33,262 bases of DNA from Acetobacteraceae bacterium (GTDB lineage Bacteria; Pseudomonadota; Alphaproteobacteria; Acetobacterales; Acetobacteraceae), in the NCBI GenBank assembly GCA_027488195.1, contig JAIYCD010000100.1, forward strand, positions 1 to 33,262, given 5' to 3'. The position numbers were made by a program, and so were the translations under genes. This document shows, in pieces, positions 16,539-24,555 of the stretch (position 1 is its first letter; each line of letters opens with the position of its first letter). Under the pieces are notes generated by a model, which did no database searches, was not told where the DNA came from, and was given only the letters and a program-made list of their open reading frames with translations.

Positions 16539-17005
16539 CGCGCCGCGTCGGTCTCCTTGCCGGACTGCTCGCATTGCTGCTCGACCAGGCCGCGAAGACC
16601 TGGGCCCTCGGTGCGCTGTGGCCGCCCTACAGCGAGGGCGTCACCGTGCTGCCGGTCCTGAACCTGCGGCTGGGATTCAACACGGGCGTCACCTTCGGGA
16701 TGTTCCGCGACAGCGCCGCCGAGGCCGTGTGGGTGCTGGTCATCTTGAAGCTCGTCATCGTGGGCTTCCTGACGCGCTGGCTGTGGCGCACCGGCCTGAG
16801 GGCGGAGGCGCTGGGCCTCGGGCTCGTCATCGGCGGCGCGCTCGGCAATATCCTGGATCGGGTGCGGATCGGCGCCGTGGTGGACTTCATCGACGTGCAT
16901 TATGGCGGCTGGCATTGGCCGACATTCAACATGGCCGACGTGGCCATAGTTGGCGGCGTGACGCTTTTGTTCCTCACCGCTTGGCGGAGCCCGAGTACTG
17001 CGTAA
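16535..17005 (+). CDS. lspA: Lipoprotein signal peptidase (LspA)
   Basis: The 156-aa product starts at GTG, overlapping the SCO stop by four bases. It has four membrane helices. The two catalytic aspartates of signal peptidase II are present: Asp117 in GAVVDFIDV and Asp135 in FNMADVAI, with GNILDRV before the first and NTGVTFGMF (about 49-57) as the conserved loop. The enzyme cuts signal peptides from prolipoproteins in the inner membrane. This is probably an extra, resistance-linked copy: lspA-like genes accompany lead and cadmium resistance ATPases, for example PbrC or the fused PbrB in pbr operons. No housekeeping neighbours such as ileS are seen. Confidence 0.92.
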   Translation: MTRRVGLLAGLLALLLDQAAKTWALGALWPPYSEGVTVLPVLNLRLGFNTGVTFGMFRDSAAEAVWVLVILKLVIVGFLTRWLWRTGLRAEALGLGLVIGGALGNILDRVRIGAVVDFIDVHYGGWHWPTFNMADVAIVGGVTLLFLTAWRSPSTA

Positions 17006-17047
17006 AGCAGGGATTGCGATGCACGGCACGCCCGTGTAACGCATTGT

Positions 17048-17728
17048 ATGAAAGCAATAAATACCCCCGACAGCACCACAGCTTTTGATCTGAAGACCTG
17101 TTCAGCTATCGCCATTGCGCTGAGCCTGCTGGTCCTCCCGGCAACACCCCATGCCCAGGAACCAGCTTGGTTCCCGACATTGGCAAGCCGGCAGGCAACC
17201 CTGGAGGATCGAGGCTGGCTGCTGCATGGCCAGGCCACCTTCGTCGAGCAAGGCCACCCCAGCTTCCGCTCGCCCTATCGTGGTACGAACAGCCTTCAGC
17301 CCGCCGCCATGCAGCGGAATACCTTCTCGGGCGACCTGATCTTGGGCCGTCGACTCTGGGAGGGCGCTGAGTTCGTGCTGAACGGCCAGGTCATTCGCGG
17401 CTTCGGTCTCTCCGGCACCCGGGGTGTCGCCGGCTTTCCGAATGGCGAGGCCTTTCGCATTGGCAGCGAGGTTCCCGCTGGCTTCATACCGCGCGCCTTC
17501 CTGCGGCAGACGATCGGTCTCTCGGCAGAGGCGGGCGGGCTCGGATTCATCCTGGGCGATGGCCGGCTGAACTACCGTCCCGAGATGGTGTCGGAGTTGT
17601 ACTACGATGCGCAGGTGGCGCCGGGCATGAATCTCGCGGCCAATATCCAGCTCATCGCCAACCCGGGGCACAATGCCGACCGTGGGCCGGTTGTCGTGTT
17701 CGGCGGGCGGCTGAGAACCGCCTTCTGA
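17048..17728 (+). pseudogene. OprB-like carbohydrate porin with internal in-frame deletion
   Basis: The frame is intact for 226 aa, but the protein joins the two ends of an OprB-type porin, a family usually over 400 residues long. Residues 1-37 include a signal peptide ending PHAQ. GWLLHGQATFVEQGHPSFRS and the NSLQP/RRLWEGAEF region are the N-terminal third, and PRAFLRQTIGL (about 149-158) normally leads into many more strands. Instead it passes at about residue 158-163 (near base 17525) to FILGDGRLNYRPEM and the true C-terminal strand ending GGRLRTAF. About half of the barrel is missing, so pore function is unlikely. It is probably a deletion pseudogene, though a small barrel cannot be excluded. 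Confidence 0.7.
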
Positions 17729-17742
17729 CGCCCTGCGGCTCT

Positions 17743-17763
17743 GCCGGGCGCTGGCGGCCCGGC
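17743..17763 (+). terminator. Hairpin after the porin remnant
   Basis: GCCGGGC (17743-17749) and GCCCGGC (17757-17763) form a perfect 7-bp stem with a seven-base loop, 15 bases after the porin stop. An overlapping alternative hairpin uses GGCGGCC and GGCCGCC. There is no T run, so it would be a weak intrinsic terminator or an RNA end-protecting structure. Confidence 0.45.
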
Positions 17764-17872
17764 CGATGCGGCCGCCACACACTTTGTAATACTCCTGTCA
17801 CTCAGCAACAGGCGGAACGGGGCATCTCAGCGTCACGGCGATCAAGCCGGACGACTGAAGGAAAACTACACG

Positions 17873-18196
17873 ATGTTCCGTCCCCTCCTCCTCGCCGCGC
17901 TGCTGGCTTCTGGTGCCGCGGTTGCCCAAACCAGCTTCGATCCGCGCAGCGTTCCAGGTGGCGTCAGCGGCAACCAGCCCGCGCATGTGCACGGTGCAGA
18001 TGGCGATGGCGCGCCGATCATCCACCGCCCGGAAGTCCCTGCCAACCGCGCCGTCACCGCCGGCCCTGGCACCCTGCAGGGCGGTGGCGAGGACAACAGC
18101 GTGACCCGCAGCGGCCCGGGCCGCGGCACCTTGGGCAGCGACCGCGCGGCGATCGTCACCGGCAACGAGGAAGGCCGCCCGATCATCAGTCGGTGA
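17873..18196 (+). CDS. Small secreted protein of unknown function
   Basis: This 107-aa protein has an AAGGAAA ribosome site about nine bases before its ATG. Residues 1-18 are a signal peptide (PLLLAALLASGAAVAQ). The rest is Gly/Pro/Arg-rich and hydrophilic, with HVHGADGDGAPIIHRPE in the middle, and looks disordered. I recognise no family. The two short His-containing motifs could bind metal weakly. It follows the porin remnant after 144 bases and is followed by a strong hairpin (18209-18234), so it is probably transcribed on its own. Confidence 0.65.
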   Translation: MFRPLLLAALLASGAAVAQTSFDPRSVPGGVSGNQPAHVHGADGDGAPIIHRPEVPANRAVTAGPGTLQGGGEDNSVTRSGPGRGTLGSDRAAIVTGNEEGRPIISR

Positions 18197-18208
18197 GCGG
18201 GGAAGCTC

Positions 18209-18234
18209 CCGCGGCAGGCCAGGGCCTGCCGCGG
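18209..18234 (+). terminator. Strong GC hairpin between two secreted-protein genes
   Basis: CCGCGGCAGGC (18209-18219) and GCCTGCCGCGG (18224-18234) form a perfect 11-bp stem with a four-base loop, 12 bases after the stop of the preceding gene. No T run follows. The position fits a transcription end or a processing barrier. Confidence 0.6.
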
Positions 18235-18300
18235 CGAGGCGCGGCCCCGCAGCAATCCGCGCCTCAACATCACGCTGCATATCTACCAAGGGAGAGTTCA

Positions 18301-18912
18301 ATGATCCGAGGAAGCTTGTTGGCCGCCACCGCCGTCGCGGCGATCGGCGCCACGCCGCAGGCCCAGGCCCAGTCCGGCGACGCAACCTGGCAATTCCGCT
18401 GCCCCGCCGCCGGTACCACCGTCGAGCAGTCGAGCGGCACGACACTGCGCTTCCGCGGCCCGGCATCCACCAACCCGGGCGAATGCATGATGGCGGGCAA
18501 CCAGCGCCGCTTCATGGGGTACTGGCAGGTGGGCGAAGGGTTCTACAACGCCGCAGGGCCGCGCCTGACGGCAGCCTTCGCCAATGGCATCAATCTCGCC
18601 AATGTCAGCCCGCTCGAATTCACCTATTACGGGATCAACCGCTCGAACGACAGCATTCAGATCATGGAGCGCTGGACGGCCGCGGAGGGCGGCGCGGTCA
18701 CGACGCCCGCGGGGACCTTCGATACCGTCCGCGTGGATCGGTATTTCAACGTGGTCGGATCCTCGTTCCAGTATACCCAATCCGTCTGGTTCGATCGCGC
18801 CACGAACGTTCCCGTGCGTGCGAATATCGACCATCGCAACTTCGTTCAGGCACCCACGCTCGTGAACTGGGTTGCATTTGATGTGACGCGTCCGCAGACC
18901 GCGTCGCACTGA
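18301..18912 (+). CDS. Secreted protein of unknown function
   Basis: This encodes 203 aa, starting at ATG 18301, with GGGAGAG about four bases upstream deciding the start. A signal peptide covers about residues 1-23 (LLAATAVAAIGATPQAQAQ). The mature part is beta-rich, with two Cys (34 and 62) that may form a disulfide. Notable segments are ATWQFRCPAAGTTVEQSSG and TPAGTFDTVRVDRY. The form TPAGTF.T..V is common in periplasmic beta-sheet proteins of the DUF3108 kind, but I do not assign a family. The gene is convergent with the histidine kinase gene and shares a terminator with it. Confidence 0.7.
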   Translation: MIRGSLLAATAVAAIGATPQAQAQSGDATWQFRCPAAGTTVEQSSGTTLRFRGPASTNPGECMMAGNQRRFMGYWQVGEGFYNAAGPRLTAAFANGINLANVSPLEFTYYGINRSNDSIQIMERWTAAEGGAVTTPAGTFDTVRVDRYFNVVGSSFQYTQSVWFDRATNVPVRANIDHRNFVQAPTLVNWVAFDVTRPQTASH

Positions 18913-18918
18913 CCTGGC

Positions 18919-18949
18919 GGGCCGCGCGGGTTGCATCCCCGCGCGGCCC
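18919..18949. terminator. Bidirectional terminator between convergent genes
   Basis: GGGCCGCGCGGG (18919-18930) and CCCGCGCGGCCC (18938-18949) form a perfect 12-bp stem with a seven-base loop. It lies in the 38 bases between the stop of the plus-strand secreted protein gene and the stop of the minus-strand histidine kinase gene. Neither side has a clear T run, but symmetry and position support termination from both directions. Confidence 0.75.
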
Positions 18950-18950
18950 A

Positions 18951-20237
18951 TCAGCCTGGCAGAAACACGCTTACCAGCAACCCTCCATCCGGCCCAGCGC
19001 CGAGGGTGAGTTCGCCGCCTTCGGCCGTGGCAAAACGCTTGGCGATGGTCAGTCCCAAGCCAATGCCGCTGCCACCGCGGGCCAGATCCAGTCGGACGAA
19101 GGGTGAGACGGCACGCTCATACTCGGCAGGTGGAATTCCCGGACCGGCATCCGCCACCTCCACGCGCCACCCACCTTGCCCGGCGCGGAGCCGAACCCGG
19201 ACCGGTGCTGCGCCATGCTGCAATGCATTGCCCAGCAGATTGCTAAAGGCGCGTTTCGCGGCGAGACGCCGCAGTGACATGACGGCATGCGCCGGCCCCT
19301 CATAGCTCACATCATGCCCCGCATCCGCAGCGTCATCGGCCAAGGTTTGCAGAATTGCGGCGAGGTCGGTCGGCACCGCCGGCTCCGCATCGCGACCCTC
19401 CCGAAAATACTCCAGCGTGCGGCCAACCATGGCCTCCATCTCAGCCACATCGCCCTCGATGCGCGCGCGCTCCTCACCTTCGGGCAGGAAGCCAGCGCGC
19501 AGCCGCAGTCGGGCCAGCGGCGTGCGAAAATCGTGGCTCAGCGCCGCCAACGCCTCGGTACGGTCCTCGATCAGCCGGACGATCCGGGCCTGCATCGCGT
19601 TGAAGGCTTGCGCCGCGTGTCGCACCTCGATCGGCCCATTGGTGGGCAGCGTGGCGGGCCTTGGGTCTCGCCCCACCTTGTCCGCGGCTTCCGCCAAGCG
19701 GCGCAGCGGCTCGGTCATCCAGCCGACGATCGCGATGGAGGCGAAAAGGATTCCCAGGGCCATGGCCCCCATGGAAATCCAGTCCGCCGGCAGGGATGGG
19801 AAGCGATGGACCGGCGGCCTGGTCGCAACGAAATGCACCCAGCCGTCGCTTGGCGCCTTAACGGCGCCCTGGCTTTCCATGCCGTTGCGCAAGCTGCGCA
19901 GTTGCGGACCCAGCCTGGCCGCAAGCTCCGCCGGGGCGAAAACCGCGTCCTCGGCCACGCCCGGCTGCGTGCCGCTGCGCCAATCGAGGACCAGGCCTGG
20001 AAGGGATAGACCGCGCACCATGGCCGCACGCTGAAGCTCCGGCGTCTGCGCCGCAATGCTGCCGGCCGCCAGGATGCGGTCGGCCATCCGTGCCTCCAGC
20101 GCGTTCACCTCGGCACCGTGCAGCGAGCGCTCATGGATGAACATACTGCCAACATGCAGCAGGCTAAGCCCGCCCACCAGAAGCCACACCGTGCGCCCGG
20201 CGAGGCTGTCGGGCCGCAGGAGCCTCCCCAGCCTCAT
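18951..20237 (-). CDS. Membrane sensor histidine kinase
   Basis: The product is 428 aa. Two membrane helices (about 16-34 and 152-172) enclose a periplasmic sensor of about 117 residues that has few Cys or His. A HAMP segment (MTEPLRRLAEAADKVGRD) follows. The phosphorylated His is His235 in ALSHDFRTPLARLR. The ATP-binding part has the N box (Asn337 in FSNLLGNALQHG), DAGPGIP (363-369) and GGSGIGLGL (388-396). The type is EnvZ/CusS-like. It overlaps the response regulator gene by four bases and ends a six-gene metal-efflux operon, so it probably senses a periplasmic metal and controls the pump. Confidence 0.92.
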   Translation of the reverse strand: MRLGRLLRPDSLAGRTVWLLVGGLSLLHVGSMFIHERSLHGAEVNALEARMADRILAAGSIAAQTPELQRAAMVRGLSLPGLVLDWRSGTQPGVAEDAVFAPAELAARLGPQLRSLRNGMESQGAVKAPSDGWVHFVATRPPVHRFPSLPADWISMGAMALGILFASIAIVGWMTEPLRRLAEAADKVGRDPRPATLPTNGPIEVRHAAQAFNAMQARIVRLIEDRTEALAALSHDFRTPLARLRLRAGFLPEGEERARIEGDVAEMEAMVGRTLEYFREGRDAEPAVPTDLAAILQTLADDAADAGHDVSYEGPAHAVMSLRRLAAKRAFSNLLGNALQHGAAPVRVRLRAGQGGWRVEVADAGPGIPPAEYERAVSPFVRLDLARGGSGIGLGLTIAKRFATAEGGELTLGAGPDGGLLVSVFLPG

Positions 20238-20989
20238 TCGCGCGTCACCGTCGGCACGAAGACGTAGCCGCTGCCACGCACCGTCTTGATGATGGCCGGG
20301 CTCGCCTCATCCGGCTCGATCTTGCGGCGCAGACGGCTGACCTGCACATCCACCGCGCGGTCCGAGGCATCCACGCTCATCCGCCGCTTCGCGACCTCCA
20401 TCAACTGCTCCCGGCTCAGCACGCGCTGGGGGTGCTCCAGGAAGGCCAGCAGCAGATCATGCTCCGCGCCGGAAAGATCAACGATCGCGCCAGCAGGCGA
20501 GGTCAATTCGCGCGCCTTGAGGTCCAGGGACCATCCAGCAAAGCGCAGCCGCCGGGCCGCTGCCGCGCTGTCCCCCGGATCCATCATGCTGCGGCGAAGC
20601 ACCGCGCGCACCCGCGCCACGAATTCGCGCGGCGCGAAGGGCTTGGCTACGTAGTCATCCGCGCCGATCTCCAGGCCCACCACACGGTCCGTCTCATCGG
20701 CCCGTGCGGTCAGCATGATGATGGGTACATGGCTCTGCGCGCGTAGGCGACGACAGAGATCGAAGCCCGAGGCGCCGGGCAGCATCACGTCCAGCACGAC
20801 GAGGTCGGGCGGCGCGGTCGCCTCGGCCATGATCTCGAACATCTCCCGCCCGTCGCGAGCGGTGGAGACGCGAAAGCCCGCCTCGCGCAGCAGCCGGGCC
20901 ACCAGGGCGCGCATCTCGCCATCATCCTCGACGATGAGGAGATGCGCCTCCGGGTCCAGCAGCCGCTGGTCGCGCTCCTGCGTGGCCAT
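20234..20989 (-). CDS. OmpR-family response regulator
   Basis: This is a 251-aa regulator. The receiver domain has the acidic pair in EDDGEM (21-26), phosphorylated Asp67 in LVVLDVMLPG, Thr94 in MLTARAD and Lys116 in VAKPFAP. The C-terminal domain (about 148-245) is the winged helix of OmpR proteins, with LSGAEHDLLLAFLEHPQRVL and SRLRRKIEPDEASPAIIKTV. It starts five bases after the stop of the small periplasmic protein gene and overlaps the kinase by four bases. Its likely targets are the promoter region of this same operon near 27458-27485. Confidence 0.93.
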   Translation of the reverse strand: MATQERDQRLLDPEAHLLIVEDDGEMRALVARLLREAGFRVSTARDGREMFEIMAEATAPPDLVVLDVMLPGASGFDLCRRLRAQSHVPIIMLTARADETDRVVGLEIGADDYVAKPFAPREFVARVRAVLRRSMMDPGDSAAAARRLRFAGWSLDLKARELTSPAGAIVDLSGAEHDLLLAFLEHPQRVLSREQLMEVAKRRMSVDASDRAVDVQVSRLRRKIEPDEASPAIIKTVRGSGYVFVPTVTRE

Positions 20990-20994
20990 AGGGC

Positions 20995-21384
20995 TCAGGG
21001 GATGGCCGGGAAGCGGACGGAGCGCTGTGGCTGGCCGGGCAGTGTGAGTGTCGCCACGACGCGCAGTCCGCGAGCCGGGATGTCGCCCCGCCCGACCAGG
21101 AAGGCATCATCCGCGCCGGCTTCCAGCCGCACCGTCTGCTGGCGCCCCTGTGCCTGAACGACAACGCTGCCGGTGGCGCCGCGGGCGCTGGTCACGCGAT
21201 CCTGGTCATCCAGGACGTAGATGCGCAGTTCACCGGCCTGAACCACCAGTTCGACATGGCGGCTGCCGACCTCGCCGATCGTCCCGCCATTGGGGCCGGG
21301 CGCGTGGCTGTGCGAATGGCCTTGCGCCAAGGCCGCGCCCGGCATGGCCAGAAGGGCGGTGATGATCAGGTTGCGACGATTCAT
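20995..21384 (-). CDS. Small His-rich periplasmic protein of the efflux operon
   Basis: The 129-aa protein has a signal peptide (about 1-20, ending ALAQ). The mature N-terminus is GHSHSHAPGPNGG, a probable metal-binding stretch, followed by TIGEVGSRHVELVV. This 'GPNGG...H.ELVV' pattern recurs in small periplasmic proteins and in the extra domains of metal-efflux adaptors. The remainder is a beta sandwich (LRIYVLDDQDRVTSARGATG) ending FPAIP. It starts 18 bases after the pump gene and ends five bases before the regulator gene. A role as periplasmic metal carrier or buffer for the pump is inferred. No catalytic residues are seen. Confidence 0.7.
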   Translation of the reverse strand: MNRRNLIITALLAMPGAALAQGHSHSHAPGPNGGTIGEVGSRHVELVVQAGELRIYVLDDQDRVTSARGATGSVVVQAQGRQQTVRLEAGADDAFLVGRGDIPARGLRVVATLTLPGQPQRSVRFPAIP

Positions 21385-21402
21385 GAGGCTATCCTCCAGG
21401 TT

Positions 21403-24400
21403 TCAAAAGGTTTCGGGAACGGCACCGAGCGGTGCAGTTTCCCGTGCTGCCTCCGCCTCGGCCCGCAGGCGCTCCAGCGCTGGCCGGCCGAAGCGATGGA
21501 ACAGGATAGGTGTGACAAAGGTGTCGAGCAGCGTGGCGCTGACCAACCCGCCCAGGATGGTGACGGCGACCGGATGCAGGATCTCCTTGCCCGGCGCATC
21601 CGCGCCAATCGTCAGCGGGATCAGCGCCAGACCCGCCGCCAGCGCGGTCATCAGCACCGGCGTCAGTCGCTCGGCCGAGCCACGCAGAACCAGCGCGAGG
21701 CCCCATTTCTCGCCCTCATGCAGGGCAAGGTTGAGATAATGGCTGATCTTGAGGATGCCGTTTCGCGCTGCGATACCCGTCAACGTGACGAACCCCACCA
21801 GAGTCGCCACCGACAGCGGCTGCCCTGAGATCCAGATGGCCAGCACCGCGCCGATCAACGCCAGCGGCACATTCCCCATGATGATGAGCGCGAGCGTGGC
21901 CGAGCGATAGCGCGAGTAGAGCACGGTGAAGATCATCGCGAGCGACAGGAGACCCAGCAGCCCGATGGTCTGCATCGCCTCCTCCTGCGCCTGGAAGGTG
22001 CCCTCCAGGCTGGTGGAGTAGCCCGGCGGCAGCTCGATGCGCGCGAGCTCAGCCCGGATGCCGGCCACGGCCTGCGCCATGTCCACCTTTCCATCGGTAT
22101 TGGCCTGCACCACGATCCGACGCCGCGCGCCTTCGCGCAGCACCTGGTTGGGGCCATCGGCGTCCTCGACGCGGGCGAGCATGCGCAGCGGAACGCGACC
22201 GCCCGGCGTTTCGATCAGGGCATTGGCCAGGCTGTCGGTGGTGCGGTCCGCGTCGGCCAGTCGCATCACGAGGTCGTAGCGGCGCGAACCTTCGAGAATC
22301 TGGCTGACCACAATGCCGCCGGTCAGCGCCTGCATCTTCTCCAGGATCGCCGCGGTGGAGACGCCGTAGAGCGACGCGCGCTCATGGTCGATCGCGATCC
22401 GAAGTTGCGGCACGCGCACCTGGCGTTCCAGCTGGAGGTCCACGAGGCCCGGAACACTGGTGGCCAGCCGGGCGCGGATGGTCTCGGCCAGGGCGCGCAG
22501 CGTGTCCAGATCGTCGCCGAACACCTTGAGCGCGATCTGCGCCTGCACGCCGGAGAGCATGTGTTCCAGCCGGTGGCTGATCGGTTGGCCGATCGAGACG
22601 GAACCGGGAAGCACCGCCAGCCTGTCGCGCAGGTCGCCCAGCACTTCGGCGCGGGAGCGCGCGCTGGGGGCCAGGTCCACGTCAAGCTCGGAGCGGTGCA
22701 CGCCCTCGGCATGCTCATCCAACTCGGCCCGGCCGGTGCGGCGGCCAACGCCGCGTACCTCGGGCACCTGGCGCACGATGTTCTCCGCCGCCCGCCCTAG
22801 CTCGCTCGACTGGTTGAGCGAGATGCCGGGCTGGAAGGTCAGGGAGATCAGCACCGTGCCTTCGTTGAAGGCGGGAAGGAACAACCGCGGCAGGAAGGGC
22901 ACCGATGCTCCAGCCGCAAGAACGGCCAGGCCGGCGACACCCAGCACGGCACCCCGCCGCGCAAAGGCCCAGCGCAACAGCCGGTCGTTCAGCGCCTTCA
23001 GCTTGCGGACCAGCCAGCCCTCATGCTCGCCAAGATTCTTCATCTTCGGCAGCAGGAAATAGCAGAGCACCGGCGTAACGGTGATGGACACCACGAGCGA
23101 GGCCAGGATGGCGACGATGTAGGCAATGCCCAGGGGCGCAAACAGCCGCCCCTCGATGCCGGTCAGCGCGAACAGCGGCAGGAACACAATGACGATGATC
23201 ATGGTGGCGTAGACGATGCCGGAACGGACTTCCATGCTCGCCGCCGCGATCACCTGCAGGATGGGCGCGGGTGTGGCGGCATGGCGGTTCTCGCCCAAGC
23301 GCCGGAAGACATTCTCCACATCCACCACCGCGTCATCCACCAGTTCGCCGACGGCGATGGCGATGCCGCCCAGCGTCATCGTGTTGATGGAAATGCCGAT
23401 CCAGGAGAACACGATCACCGACAGCAGGATCGAAAGCGGGATCGCGGTCAGCGAGATGAAGGTGGTGCGGACATTGAGCAGGAAGGCAAACAGCACGATC
23501 GCGACGACCACCGCCGCCTCGGCCAGCACGGTCTGGAGATTGCGAATCGAGGTTTCAATGAAGTTCGCTTGGCGGAACTTCACGCGGTCCCCCCGTACGC
23601 CGCGCGGCATGGCCGATTGCAGGTCCGCCAGCGCCGCCTCGACGGCCTGGGTCAGGCGGATGGTATCGGCGCCGGGCTGCTTCTGAATGCCCAGGATCAC
23701 GGCGTTGCCGCCATCCACGCCCGCATCGCCGCGCCGGAAGCGGGCGCCGAAATCCACCTCGGCCACCTGGCGCAGCAGGATGGCCTGGCCGTCGCGGAAG
23801 CCCACCGGGGCGTTGCGCAGATCCTCCAGCGAGGTGGTGCGGCCAAGATTGCGGATCAGGAATTCGCGACCCGCCTGATCGACATAGCCGCCGCCGGCAT
23901 TGGTGCCGAATTGCCGCAGCGCGGCCTGCAACGCCGCGAAGTCAATGTCGAGGGCGTTGAGCCGATGCAGGTCCGGCATCACGCGGAACTGCCGCACCTC
24001 GCCGCCAATCGGGATCACCTGCGAGACGCCGGGGATGGTCAGCAGCCGCGGCCGCATCACCCAATCGGCCAGCGTGCGCAATTCCATGGCGGAGACCGAG
24101 CCATCGGCGGGCGCCGTCATCGCGACCAGCATGATCTCGCCCATGATGGAGGAAACCGGCGCCATCATAGGCTGAACCCGCGGCGGCAACTGCCCGGCGA
24201 TCTGCCCCAGGCGTTCATTCACCTGCTGGCGTGCGCGCCAGATATCGGCGCCCCAGTCGAACTCGACATAGACAATGGACAGGCCGACCGAGGAGACGGA
24301 GCGCACGCGGGTGACGCCCGGCAGCCCGTTCACCGCTGTCTCAATCGGGAAGGAGACGAGTTGCTCGGCCTCCTCAGGCGCCATGCCCTCGGCTTCGGTC

Positions 24401-24552
24401 ATCAGCACGACGGTAGGCTTGTTCAAATCGGGAAAGACATCCACCGGCATGCGCGTCAACGTCCAGGCGCCATAGACGGTGACGAGCATGGCCGCGACCA
24501 GCACGAACAGCCGATTGCGAAGGGAGAAGGTGACGAGGGTGTTGAACAGCAT
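21403..24552 (-). CDS. czcA: Heavy-metal efflux RND pump (CzcA/CusA family)
   Basis: This 1049-aa inner-membrane proton antiporter is full length. It has the RND layout: a first helix (VLVAAMLVTVYGAWTL), a large periplasmic loop, helices 2-7, a second loop, and helices 8-12. HME-RND signatures are MPVDVFPDLNKPTV (35-48) and SSVGLSIVYVEFDWG (87-101). In helix 4, GELVDDAVVDVEN (402-414) carries the acidic residues of proton relay (Asp406, Asp407, Glu413), differing from both the CzcA and the CusA form. The metal is therefore uncertain; Zn, Cd, Co, Ni and Cu are all possible. It follows the adaptor gene by three bases and is the third gene of the operon. Confidence 0.93.
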   Translation of the reverse strand: MLFNTLVTFSLRNRLFVLVAAMLVTVYGAWTLTRMPVDVFPDLNKPTVVLMTEAEGMAPEEAEQLVSFPIETAVNGLPGVTRVRSVSSVGLSIVYVEFDWGADIWRARQQVNERLGQIAGQLPPRVQPMMAPVSSIMGEIMLVAMTAPADGSVSAMELRTLADWVMRPRLLTIPGVSQVIPIGGEVRQFRVMPDLHRLNALDIDFAALQAALRQFGTNAGGGYVDQAGREFLIRNLGRTTSLEDLRNAPVGFRDGQAILLRQVAEVDFGARFRRGDAGVDGGNAVILGIQKQPGADTIRLTQAVEAALADLQSAMPRGVRGDRVKFRQANFIETSIRNLQTVLAEAAVVVAIVLFAFLLNVRTTFISLTAIPLSILLSVIVFSWIGISINTMTLGGIAIAVGELVDDAVVDVENVFRRLGENRHAATPAPILQVIAAASMEVRSGIVYATMIIVIVFLPLFALTGIEGRLFAPLGIAYIVAILASLVVSITVTPVLCYFLLPKMKNLGEHEGWLVRKLKALNDRLLRWAFARRGAVLGVAGLAVLAAGASVPFLPRLFLPAFNEGTVLISLTFQPGISLNQSSELGRAAENIVRQVPEVRGVGRRTGRAELDEHAEGVHRSELDVDLAPSARSRAEVLGDLRDRLAVLPGSVSIGQPISHRLEHMLSGVQAQIALKVFGDDLDTLRALAETIRARLATSVPGLVDLQLERQVRVPQLRIAIDHERASLYGVSTAAILEKMQALTGGIVVSQILEGSRRYDLVMRLADADRTTDSLANALIETPGGRVPLRMLARVEDADGPNQVLREGARRRIVVQANTDGKVDMAQAVAGIRAELARIELPPGYSTSLEGTFQAQEEAMQTIGLLGLLSLAMIFTVLYSRYRSATLALIIMGNVPLALIGAVLAIWISGQPLSVATLVGFVTLTGIAARNGILKISHYLNLALHEGEKWGLALVLRGSAERLTPVLMTALAAGLALIPLTIGADAPGKEILHPVAVTILGGLVSATLLDTFVTPILFHRFGRPALERLRAEAEAARETAPLGAVPETF

Positions 24553-24555
24553 GGC

